Below, in pieces: positions 52,979 through 62,502 of a stretch of 64,000 bases of DNA. Position 1 is the first letter of the stretch, and each line of letters starts with the position of its first letter. The notes under the pieces were generated by a model. That model searched no databases and was not told the DNA's origin. It saw only the letters and a program-made list of their open reading frames with translations. This stretch comes from CAVSKL01 sp963728475 [NCBI: Candidatus Eiseniibacteriota bacterium] (GTDB taxonomy: Bacteria; Eisenbacteria; RBG-16-71-46; JABDJR01). The stretch is taken from assembly GCA_963728475.1 (NCBI GenBank), contig CAVSKL010000001.1:124001-188000 (forward strand), given 5' to 3'. The translations under genes were made by a program, and so were the position numbers.

Positions 52979-54400
52979 ATGCCCGAGACCCTGACCCCGG
53001 ACCTGGCCGTGATCGGCGGCGGCCCCGGGGGCTACGCCGCCGCCTTCCTCGCCGCCGACCTGGGGATGCAGGTGGTGCTGGTGGATCCCGAGGAGAACCC
53101 GGGCGGGGTCTGCCTCTACCGGGGCTGCATCCCCTCCAAAGCGCTCCTCCACGTGGCCAAGCTCGTCCACGAGTCGCGGGAGGCCGCGGAGTGGGGGGTC
53201 CGCTTCGGGGAGCCCGAGATCGACATCGACCGGCTCCGGGCCTGGAAGAACGAGGTGGTGGGGAAGCTCACCGGGGGCCTCGGGCAGATCGGCGGGAAGC
53301 GCAAGGTCAAGCACCTGCGCGGCTGGGCCCGGTTCGAGAACCCGCGCTCGGTGGCGGTGGAGACCGCCGGGGGCCTGGTCCGGGTGGGCTTCCGCCACGC
53401 CATCGTGGCCACCGGATCGCGCCCGGCCACCCTCCCCGGCCAGCCCGCCGGCTCCCGGCGGATTCTGGACTCCACCGGCGCCCTGGACCTTCCCGGCCGG
53501 CCGGGGACGATGCTGGTGGTGGGAGGCGGCTACATCGGGCTCGAGCTGGGCACGGTCTACGCCGCCCTTGGCGCCCGGGTGACGGTGGTGGAGACGACGC
53601 CCGGGCTCCTTCCCGGGGTGGACCCCGACCTGGTGCGCCCGCTGGCCCGGCGGGTGGAGGCCGATTTCGAAGCGGTGCACCTCTCCACCCGGGTCGCCTC
53701 CATGAACGAAGAGAAGGCCGGGGTCCGGGTGACCCTGGACGGGCCTTCGGTCCGGACCCCCGAACAGGTCTTCGACTACGTCCTGGTCTCGGTGGGCCGG
53801 CGCCCCAATTCGCAGAACCTCGGCCTGGAGGGGACCGCGGTCCGGATGGACGCCCAGGGCTTCATCGAGGTGAACGCGGAACGGCGGACCGGCGAGCCCA
53901 CCATCTTCGCCATCGGCGACGTGGCCGGCCAGCCCATGCTCGCCCACAAGGCGGCGCACGAGGGGAGGACCGCGGCGCTGGCCGCGCTGGGACGGCGGGT
54001 GGCGTTCGCGCCCGCGGCGATCCCCGCGGTGGTGTTCACCGACCCCGAGATCGCCTGGTGCGGCCTCACCGAGACCGAGGCCAAGGCGGCGGGGCGCGCG
54101 GTCGAGGTCGCCCGCTTCCCCTGGGGCGCTTCCGGGCGGGCCGCCACCCTCGGCCGCTCCGACGGCGTGACCAAGATCCTGGCCGATCCCGACACCGAGC
54201 GGGTGCTCGGCGTGGGGATCTGCGGGCCGGGGGCGGGGGAGCTGATCGCCGAGGGGGTGCTCGCGATCGAGATGGGCGCCACCGTGGAGGACCTGGAACT
54301 CACCATCCACCCCCATCCCACGCTTTCCGAGACGGTGATGGAGGCGGCGGAGTCGTTCTTCGGCACCGCCACCGACATGTACAAGCCGAAGCGGAAGTAG
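52979..54400 (+). CDS. lpd: Dihydrolipoyl dehydrogenase (PDH E3)
   Basis: A 473-residue flavoprotein that reoxidises the lipoyl arm of E2. The FAD loop is IGGGPGGYAAA, the redox disulphide is in CLYRGCIPSKALLH, the NAD loop is VVGGGYIGLELG, the second FAD motif is TIFAIGDVAGQPMLAHKA, and the catalytic His-Glu pair lies in TIHPHPTLSETVMEAA. All are intact. The ATG lies four bases after the E2 stop, so E2 and E3 are co-translated. A hairpin directly follows the stop. Confidence 0.95.
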   Translation: MPETLTPDLAVIGGGPGGYAAAFLAADLGMQVVLVDPEENPGGVCLYRGCIPSKALLHVAKLVHESREAAEWGVRFGEPEIDIDRLRAWKNEVVGKLTGGLGQIGGKRKVKHLRGWARFENPRSVAVETAGGLVRVGFRHAIVATGSRPATLPGQPAGSRRILDSTGALDLPGRPGTMLVVGGGYIGLELGTVYAALGARVTVVETTPGLLPGVDPDLVRPLARRVEADFEAVHLSTRVASMNEEKAGVRVTLDGPSVRTPEQVFDYVLVSVGRRPNSQNLGLEGTAVRMDAQGFIEVNAERRTGEPTIFAIGDVAGQPMLAHKAAHEGRTAALAALGRRVAFAPAAIPAVVFTDPEIAWCGLTETEAKAAGRAVEVARFPWGASGRAATLGRSDGVTKILADPDTERVLGVGICGPGAGELIAEGVLAIEMGATVEDLELTIHPHPTLSETVMEAAESFFGTATDMYKPKRK

Positions 54401-54416
54401 TCCCGCCCCCCGGGAC
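54400..54416. terminator. Hairpin between lpd and the convergent permease gene
   Basis: GTCCCG and CGGGAC form a perfect 6-bp stem around CCCCC, starting in the last base of the lpd stop. No T-run is present. A further GC-rich inverted repeat follows at about 54423-54436. Confidence 0.4.
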
Positions 54417-54444
54417 GGATCCGGCCGCCCGGCCGCTCCCCCGG

Positions 54445-55722
54445 CTACCGGCGTCCGCCGCTGCCGGGAAGGTAATGAAGCAGGACCGGGCGCCCGAGCA
54501 CGGCCAGGAGCACCAGAAGGGCCAGGAAGAGGAGCGCGAGCGGGCCGGTCCGCGCCAGGCGAACGACCAGGGCGACGGTGGCGGCGGACCCGGCCACCGC
54601 CCCCGGGCCGGTGATGAGTCGCTTTCCCGCCCGCTGCCGGAAGGCGAGCACGCATACGGCGGAAAACGTGAACAGGAAGGCCAGGCTCGCCGCCTCGACC
54701 AGGATGGAGAACGAGCCCACCGCCGCCAGCGCCGCCGCCAGCACCCCCAACCCCATCACCGCCCGGTCCGGCACCCCGGCGCGGTTCCGGTGCTCCAGCG
54801 CCGATGGCAGCTCACCGTCCCCGGCCACCTCGCGGGCCAGTCGCGCGGTGGCAAAGAGCGTCGAGTTGATGGCCGATCCGGTGGAGAAGGCGGCGGCGAC
54901 GGTGACCACCACCAGTCCGAAGATCCCCAGGGCCTGCCGTCCGGCGAGGGCCAGTGCGACCTCCTCGTGCCGCACCACCTGGTCCGCCCCGATCAGCATG
55001 GTGGTCCCGAGCGTCACCGCGACGTAGACGACGATTACCACCAGGATGGACGAGAGCACCGCCCGGGGAAGCGTCCTGCCCGGCGCCTCGATGTCGTCGT
55101 AATCGTAGGTGAGGAGCTGGAATCCCTCGTAGGCCATGAAGACGGAGGCGGCCCCGAAGAACGCGGCTCCGATCCCGGATGCGGGCAGGCCCCGCGACAG
55201 CATCGGCGGATTCCAACGGGCGATCCCCCACACCGCCAAGCCGGTGAGCACGACTAGCTTGAACCACACCAGGAACACCTCGACCCCGCCCGCTTCTCCC
55301 ACCCCGCGCAGGTTCAGGCCGATGAACAGGGCGAGGATGGCGACGGCGGCCGCACGCGGAAACCACGGCCCCAACCCCACGACGTGGCCGAGGTACTCAC
55401 CGAAAGTGAACGCGTACACAGAGTTGGTGAGCACGTAACCCACGATGAGCACCCACGAAAGGCTTCCGGCGAACCCCGTCGCGTTGATCTTGCGGAGAAA
55501 GGTGAAGGCGCCGCCGCCCTCGCCGTAGAAGGCGGCGAGCTTCACGTAGCTGTAGCCCGCGGCCAGCGCGACCAGGCCCGCGGCGACGAAGCTCAACCAG
55601 GCCCACCCTCCGGCGATGCGGATGACCACGCCCAGGGTGGAAAAGATGCCGCCTCCGACCATGCCGCCCACCGACATCGACCAGGTCGCGTTGAATCCGA
55701 GCTTTGCCGGATGCCGGCTCAC
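54445..55722 (-). CDS. APC-family amino-acid/polyamine permease
   Basis: A 425-residue inner-membrane protein with about twelve helices. The first helix has the APC signature SVGGMVGGGIFSTLGVV, and helix 6 contains VFMAYEGFQLLTYDYDDIE, the substrate and coupling region of this family. GTG 55722 is chosen over an upstream frame extension because GGGGT lies before it and the family begins shortly before the first helix. It is 229 bases downstream of the SpoIIE gene. The amino acid carried cannot be told. Confidence 0.88.
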   Translation of the reverse strand: MSRHPAKLGFNATWSMSVGGMVGGGIFSTLGVVIRIAGGWAWLSFVAAGLVALAAGYSYVKLAAFYGEGGGAFTFLRKINATGFAGSLSWVLIVGYVLTNSVYAFTFGEYLGHVVGLGPWFPRAAAVAILALFIGLNLRGVGEAGGVEVFLVWFKLVVLTGLAVWGIARWNPPMLSRGLPASGIGAAFFGAASVFMAYEGFQLLTYDYDDIEAPGRTLPRAVLSSILVVIVVYVAVTLGTTMLIGADQVVRHEEVALALAGRQALGIFGLVVVTVAAAFSTGSAINSTLFATARLAREVAGDGELPSALEHRNRAGVPDRAVMGLGVLAAALAAVGSFSILVEAASLAFLFTFSAVCVLAFRQRAGKRLITGPGAVAGSAATVALVVRLARTGPLALLFLALLVLLAVLGRPVLLHYLPGSGGRR

Positions 55723-55951
55723 GATGGCTACCCCTTCGGTTTCCCGCGCGGCGGAGTCCCGGGCTTTCCGCCGGGCCGGAACGGGACATGCTCTTGTCGG
55801 CGGGAACCCTTCGGCCGCACGGCCAATCAACCGTATCCGCCGGACCGCCAGGGCGCAAGCCTCGGCCCCGGTGCAAACCGCACCCGGGCGGACGAAGCAA
55901 CCCCAAGGCGCCGCGCCGAAGGGAGCCGCGGCCGGCCGCGGGAGCGCCGGA

Positions 55952-57235
55952 TCAGAGCCGCCGGATCACCACCAGCGTGCGGTCGTCGGAGGGGGGGGCG
56001 CCCCCGGCGTGGGTCTCCACTGCCTCCATGATGTGGTCCAGCATCTCGGCCGCGGTGGCCTCGGGGTGGGAGGCGATCACCTGGTAGAGCGGCTGCACCC
56101 CGAACTCCCGATCCTCCCCGTCCACCGCCTCGGTGATGCCGTCGGAGTACAGGAGGAGCAGATCACCGGATTGCAGCTCCACCGAGGCCTCGGGGAAGGC
56201 CACGCCGGGAAGCACGCCCAGCACCAGCCCCCCGGTGTCCAACGCGTCGATGGCGCCCCCCCGCGAGAACAGAAGAGGCCGTTCGTGCCCCGCGTTGGCG
56301 TAGCGGAGCCGGTGCTCGCGGGCGTCGAGGATCCCGTAGAAGCAGGTGGCGAACTTGTCGGGGTCGGTGCCCTGGACGAGCAGCGTGTTGGAGTGCCCGA
56401 GGCACTCGGCGGGGGCGGCGCCCATGAGCGTCTGGCCGCGGACGCTGGCCTGGAGGTTGGCCATCAAGAGCGCGGCGGGCATGCCCTTTCCGGCCACGTC
56501 GCCCAGGCACACCGCCAGCCGCCGGTCGTCGACGGCGATGAAGTCGAAGTAGTCGCCCCCCACCCCCAGCGCGGGGAGCGAGCGGCCGGCGATGTCGTAG
56601 CCGGCGAGCGCGGGCGCGGACTTGGGAAGGAGCCGGGTCTGGATCTCCAGCGCCAGCCGGATCTCCTCCTGCATGCGGATGAGCGCCTCTTCCTCCTCGA
56701 TCCGCCGGCGGTTGAGCGAGCAGTTCTCGAGCGCGATCGCCGCCTGCGACGCCAGCACGTTGGCAAGCTTCTGGTCTCCGGCGGTGAACATGTTACCGCC
56801 GTCGTGGCGCCCCACGCAGAGCACGCCGTACACCGCCTGCTCCGTCTTGAGCACGGCGCACAGGAACGAGTCGGGCACCGCGTCCCCCGCCTCCAGCTCC
56901 CGGCGAAGGCCGTAGAACATGCGGGACTTCCCCGCCGCCACCAGGCCGCTCACCAGCCGGCGGTCGAGGAGTTCCATCACCTCGGGGTCGGCGCCGGCGG
57001 TCACCGGGCGGAACAGGCAGGTCTCGTCCCCCGCGGGCCGCATCCATCCCAGGTCGGCGCCGAAGATGTCCATGGCCTCGTGCAGGATGAGTTCCACGTT
57101 CTTCTGGACGTCGAGGGTGGCCATGAGGCGTCCCGACAGGCGGTAGATGAGGTCCAGCTCCTCGTAGCACTCGAGAAGATTCTTGGTGAGGCTCTCGATG
57201 GTCTTGGCGGAGCCCTCCGCCGTCCCCTCGTGCAT
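55952..57235 (-). CDS. GAF-SpoIIE (PP2C-type) protein phosphatase
   Basis: A 427-residue cytoplasmic regulator. An N-terminal helix and a GAF domain (about 30-185) sense an unknown ligand. The SpoIIE phosphatase domain (about 220-425) shows the metal-binding GVGGDYFDF, GDVAGKGMPAALLMA and LLLLYSDGITEAVDG and the final DDRTLVVIRRL. Such enzymes dephosphorylate anti-sigma-factor antagonists. ATG 57235 has GGGGG seven bases upstream; GTG 57238 is the alternative. It follows the response regulator gene by 67 bases on the same strand and is probably part of its operon. Confidence 0.92.
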   Translation of the reverse strand: MHEGTAEGSAKTIESLTKNLLECYEELDLIYRLSGRLMATLDVQKNVELILHEAMDIFGADLGWMRPAGDETCLFRPVTAGADPEVMELLDRRLVSGLVAAGKSRMFYGLRRELEAGDAVPDSFLCAVLKTEQAVYGVLCVGRHDGGNMFTAGDQKLANVLASQAAIALENCSLNRRRIEEEEALIRMQEEIRLALEIQTRLLPKSAPALAGYDIAGRSLPALGVGGDYFDFIAVDDRRLAVCLGDVAGKGMPAALLMANLQASVRGQTLMGAAPAECLGHSNTLLVQGTDPDKFATCFYGILDAREHRLRYANAGHERPLLFSRGGAIDALDTGGLVLGVLPGVAFPEASVELQSGDLLLLYSDGITEAVDGEDREFGVQPLYQVIASHPEATAAEMLDHIMEAVETHAGGAPPSDDRTLVVIRRL

Positions 57236-57302
57236 CACGCGTCCCCCTTGCCGTAGCCGGATCGGCCGGCGAACGCGGACCCCGCCCGCGGGGTCCGCCG
57301 CG

Positions 57303-57648
57303 TCACGACGCTCCCAGGACTTCCTGCAGCTTGGCCCTCATCTTCCGGGGGCTGAACGGTTTGGTCATGAACTCGTCCGCCCCCATGTCCAGGGCCCGGC
57401 GCTCATCCTCCTCCTGCCCCCGCGCGGTGAGCATGACGATGTAGGCGCCCTGGGTGGCGGGATCCTCCTTCAGCCGGCGGCAGACCTCGTGGCCCGAGAG
57501 CCGCGGCATCATGATGTCGAGGAAGATCAGGTCCGGATGCTCCCGCTTGGCGGTGGCCAGAGCCTCCTCCCCGTCCTCGGCCACCAGCACCTCGAACCCC
57601 GCCTTGCGGACCACGTACGAGACCGATTCCACGATGTAGGGCTCGTCG

Positions 57649-57674
<26 letters not shown>
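57303..57674 (-). CDS. CheY-like response regulator
   Basis: A 123-residue single receiver with VLVCDDEPYIVE, phospho-acceptor Asp in LIFLDIMMPRLSG, Thr in IVMLTARGQ and Lys in FMTKPFSP. The GTG at 57674 has GAGGAGG upstream and lies inside the 3' end of the kinase gene, which it overlaps by 26 bases. The overlap and order indicate that the kinase is its partner. It has no output domain; the SpoIIE phosphatase encoded next may be downstream of it. Confidence 0.94.
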
Positions 57675-60111
<2,437 letters not shown>

Positions 60112-60159
60112 TGGAGGGGGCCTGGGTCAGGATGACATACCCGCCCCTCCGGGGACAGC

Positions 60160-60237
60160 CTAAAGGCCGCCCGCGGCCAGAAAGAAGACGACCGCCACGA
60201 CCACCAGGATCCGCCCCACGCGGTGAACCCAGCCCAT
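60160..60237 (-). CDS. Putative 25-residue single-helix membrane microprotein
   Basis: The ATG overlaps the stop of the PD40 lipoprotein gene (TGATG), and the frame encodes 25 residues before TAG at 60160. The sequence begins MGWVHRVGRI and continues as a Val/Phe/Leu-rich helix (LVVVAVVFFLAAGGL), so it is positive at the N-terminus and hydrophobic afterwards, as in regulatory membrane microproteins. The 48 bases after it lead to the histidine-kinase gene. GGCGGA upstream could serve as ribosome site. It may modulate the kinase; that is speculation, and chance cannot be ruled out for so short a frame. Confidence 0.5.
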   Translation of the reverse strand: MGWVHRVGRILVVVAVVFFLAAGGL

Positions 60238-62105
60238 CAGCGGGTTCCGCCGGCCCCGTCGGCCCGGAGATTCGAATGGAGGAGCTCGGCCACCCGGAGC
60301 GCGTAGAGGTCGGCGGTGTCCTCGCCGTCGGCGAAGGCGCTCTTTCCGCCCGGATAGACGTAGCTCCGGTATTTCTCACCGGCGGCGGTGAAGTTGAAAA
60401 AGCCCACCCGGCCCGAGTTCTTGGCGTAGTACTCGCCGAGCAGGGTCTCGCCGGAACCGTCGGCGTTGAGGGCCACGATCTGGAAATCCTTGTCCCCTTC
60501 GCGCATCACCAGCACCTGCCGCCCGTCGTGGGTCCAGTCGAAGGGTATGACCAGCTTGTGGCTCTCGTAGAGAAGGGCGGGCTTGCCCGGGCTGGCCGCC
60601 GACACCACCGAGATCTGGCGGGTGCCGTCCATGCGGGCGGTGAGAAAGGCCAGGCGCCTGGAGTCCGGAGCCCAGCTCGGGGTCTGGTTCACTCCGTCCT
60701 GGAAGGTGATCTGCTTGGGGATGCCCCCGGTGGCGGGGATGGTCCAGACCTGGGTCTCGCCCCCCGCGGGGCGGGTGTAGGCGATGGTCCGTCCGTCGGG
60801 CGACCACGCGGGGATCACGTCCACCCCGGGGCTCACCGTGACCCGGGTGGGCGCGCCTCCCTCGCGGGCCACGCGATAGATGTCGACGTTCCCGCTCCCG
60901 TCGTCGGCCGAGAAGGCGAGCTCCGAGGCGTCGGGCGACCAGCAGGCGCCGCCACGGTTGTTGAAGACCACTCCACCCAGATCCAGCTCCCGCACCTCGG
61001 AATTCGCGGCGGTGGAGGCGGTGCAAAGGATGGTGTTCGGGGTGGCGCGGCCGGGTCCGGTCTCGTCCCGCATGAACACCATCCAGGCGCCGTCGTTGGA
61101 GAGCATGGGATCGGAGTCGAGGGCGTCGCCGTGGGTGATCTGCCGGCGGGAGAAGTCGCCGGGGTCGCCCAGGAAGATGTGCGAGGTGTGGTTGCGGCGC
61201 ACGAAGCCCAGGGTGGCCCCGTCCGGCGACCAGCGCGGAAGGACGTCCTGCTCGGGCCCGCCGGTGATCTGCACGCTCTTGCCCGCCACCGCGTCGAACA
61301 CCCAGACGTTCATGTCGCCCGACTGGTCGGAGGAGTAGGCCAGATAGCGGCCGTCGGCGGACCAGTCGGGGTAGCCGTTGAAGGCGCGGGGCAGGGGGAG
61401 CGGCTGGTATTCCCGGGTGTCCGGGGACCAGACCGAGAACTCGGTGACGGTGGCGCCGTAAACCGGATTCACCACCGCGGTGACCTCGCCCGGCCCGGGA
61501 CCGAAGCACCCGCCGATTTCCCACTGCTTGGTTTCGGCCAGGCGCTGGGGGGGAGTCCTGCCGTCCATTCGGGCCAGGCTGAGGTCGGTGTTGTCGCCGT
61601 TGAAGTCGGAGCAGAGGATCCGCTGGCCGTCGGGGGCGACGGCGAGAAAGCGATAGGTCTTGATCGGCGCGGACTTGGCGAGCTCGGTGCCGTCGATCCC
61701 CATCCGGCGCACCAGCAGGTCGCCGTGCTCCCAGAAGTAGAGGCTCTGGCTGTCGGCGGCCCAGCCGAGGACGGCGGCGTCGGTGGAATCGGAGAAGATG
61801 GTGCGGGGCTCCCCGCCCTGGGGCGGGACCAGGTCGATCTCGAACCTGGGGTTCGGTCCCTGGGGACGGGCCACGTAGGCGATCCAGCGGCCGTCGGGGG
61901 AGTAGGCGGGGGCCCACACGCCGGCCAGGTCCCGGGTCAGGCGGATCTCCCGGTTCTCGGCCTGGACCGCGCTCTTTTCCGCGCAACCGGCGGCCAGGAC
62001 GAGGACTCCGGAGGCGGCCAGGAGGCTCGCCGCGAGACCCGCTCCGGCCCGGACCAACCCCCGGCGGGAAAGACTATGAGCTGAAAATCGGTGGACCGGA
62101 CCCAT
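60237..62105 (-). CDS. PD40/TolB-like beta-propeller lipoprotein, Tat-type signal
   Basis: A 622-residue exported protein. The N-terminus has SRRGLVRAG followed by a hydrophobic core and the lipobox LAAGC, so it is a lipoprotein with a Tat-like twin-Arg signal. The body consists of PD40 blades with repeats such as YSPDGRWIAYVARP, WSADGRYLAYSSDQSG and WSPDGRTIAYTRP, as in TolB and other six- to seven-bladed propellers. ATG 62105 is chosen because GGGAGAAG lies before it and the frame above is not coding. It heads the operon with the microprotein, kinase, regulator and SpoIIE protein; a sensor or ligand-binding partner role is inferred. Confidence 0.88.
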   Translation of the reverse strand: MGPVHRFSAHSLSRRGLVRAGAGLAASLLAASGVLVLAAGCAEKSAVQAENREIRLTRDLAGVWAPAYSPDGRWIAYVARPQGPNPRFEIDLVPPQGGEPRTIFSDSTDAAVLGWAADSQSLYFWEHGDLLVRRMGIDGTELAKSAPIKTYRFLAVAPDGQRILCSDFNGDNTDLSLARMDGRTPPQRLAETKQWEIGGCFGPGPGEVTAVVNPVYGATVTEFSVWSPDTREYQPLPLPRAFNGYPDWSADGRYLAYSSDQSGDMNVWVFDAVAGKSVQITGGPEQDVLPRWSPDGATLGFVRRNHTSHIFLGDPGDFSRRQITHGDALDSDPMLSNDGAWMVFMRDETGPGRATPNTILCTASTAANSEVRELDLGGVVFNNRGGACWSPDASELAFSADDGSGNVDIYRVAREGGAPTRVTVSPGVDVIPAWSPDGRTIAYTRPAGGETQVWTIPATGGIPKQITFQDGVNQTPSWAPDSRRLAFLTARMDGTRQISVVSAASPGKPALLYESHKLVIPFDWTHDGRQVLVMREGDKDFQIVALNADGSGETLLGEYYAKNSGRVGFFNFTAAGEKYRSYVYPGGKSAFADGEDTADLYALRVAELLHSNLRADGAGGTR

Positions 62106-62309
62106 TCGACTTCTCCCTGGGGTACCGGCCAATGGGGGCGGGGGGAACCGGCTGAAAACGCGACCCCCCTGGCCTCGGAGGATACCCCTCAGTCCATTTT
62201 CCATTTATCACACCGAGGCCAGGGAGGGTCTGGGCCGCCGGGATGTTCCTCAGATCGTCACCCGGCGTCCCGACGAGGAGACTGCGTCCCTCCGTCGCCT
62301 GTATGGTAG

Positions 62310-62325
62310 AGCAACCCGCGTGCCG
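62310..62325 (-). promoter_or_regulatory. Sigma-54-type -24/-12 promoter for the PD40 operon
   Basis: On the minus strand, TCGGCACG-CGGG-TTGCT matches the sigma-54 consensus TGGCACG-N4-TTGCW except for one base in the -24 element. GG and GC are spaced as required. It points to the PD40 gene, about 195 bases downstream, and the adjacent upstream gene encodes a sigma-54 activator. Confidence 0.55.
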
Positions 62326-62340
62326 AAAACGTACATTACA

Positions 62341-62374
62341 GGTAACCATTTGTCGTTCTTTGTGTTGCGTTACC
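62341..62374. promoter_or_regulatory. Inverted repeat GGTAAC-N22-GTTACC
   Basis: Perfect 6-base half-sites lie 17-50 bases upstream of the sigma-54 element on its minus strand. The position is closer than usual for activator sites, so it may bind another regulator or be one half of a longer array. Confidence 0.35.
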
Positions 62375-62502
62375 CCGACCCGGACCGGGAAGCCTTCGCG
62401 CGAACCCCTCAAAGCGTCATCAATCATGACTAAACACCGTTTATAGGGGCTAATCCATTGTTGAATTGGGAGTTATAGGCGGTACCCGCCATGGGAATTT
62501 CG

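Larger units (their letters stand above)
62106..62502. other. AT-richer regulatory region of the sigma-54-linked locus
   Basis: A 397-base gap with clearly lower GC than its surroundings. It holds a sigma-54-type element, a GGTAAC/GTTACC inverted repeat, two copies of ATCATGACTA (62423-62432 and 62509-62518, the second in the end of the activator gene) and a GGCGG/CCGCC hairpin at 62478-62490 after the activator gene. Confidence 0.6.
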
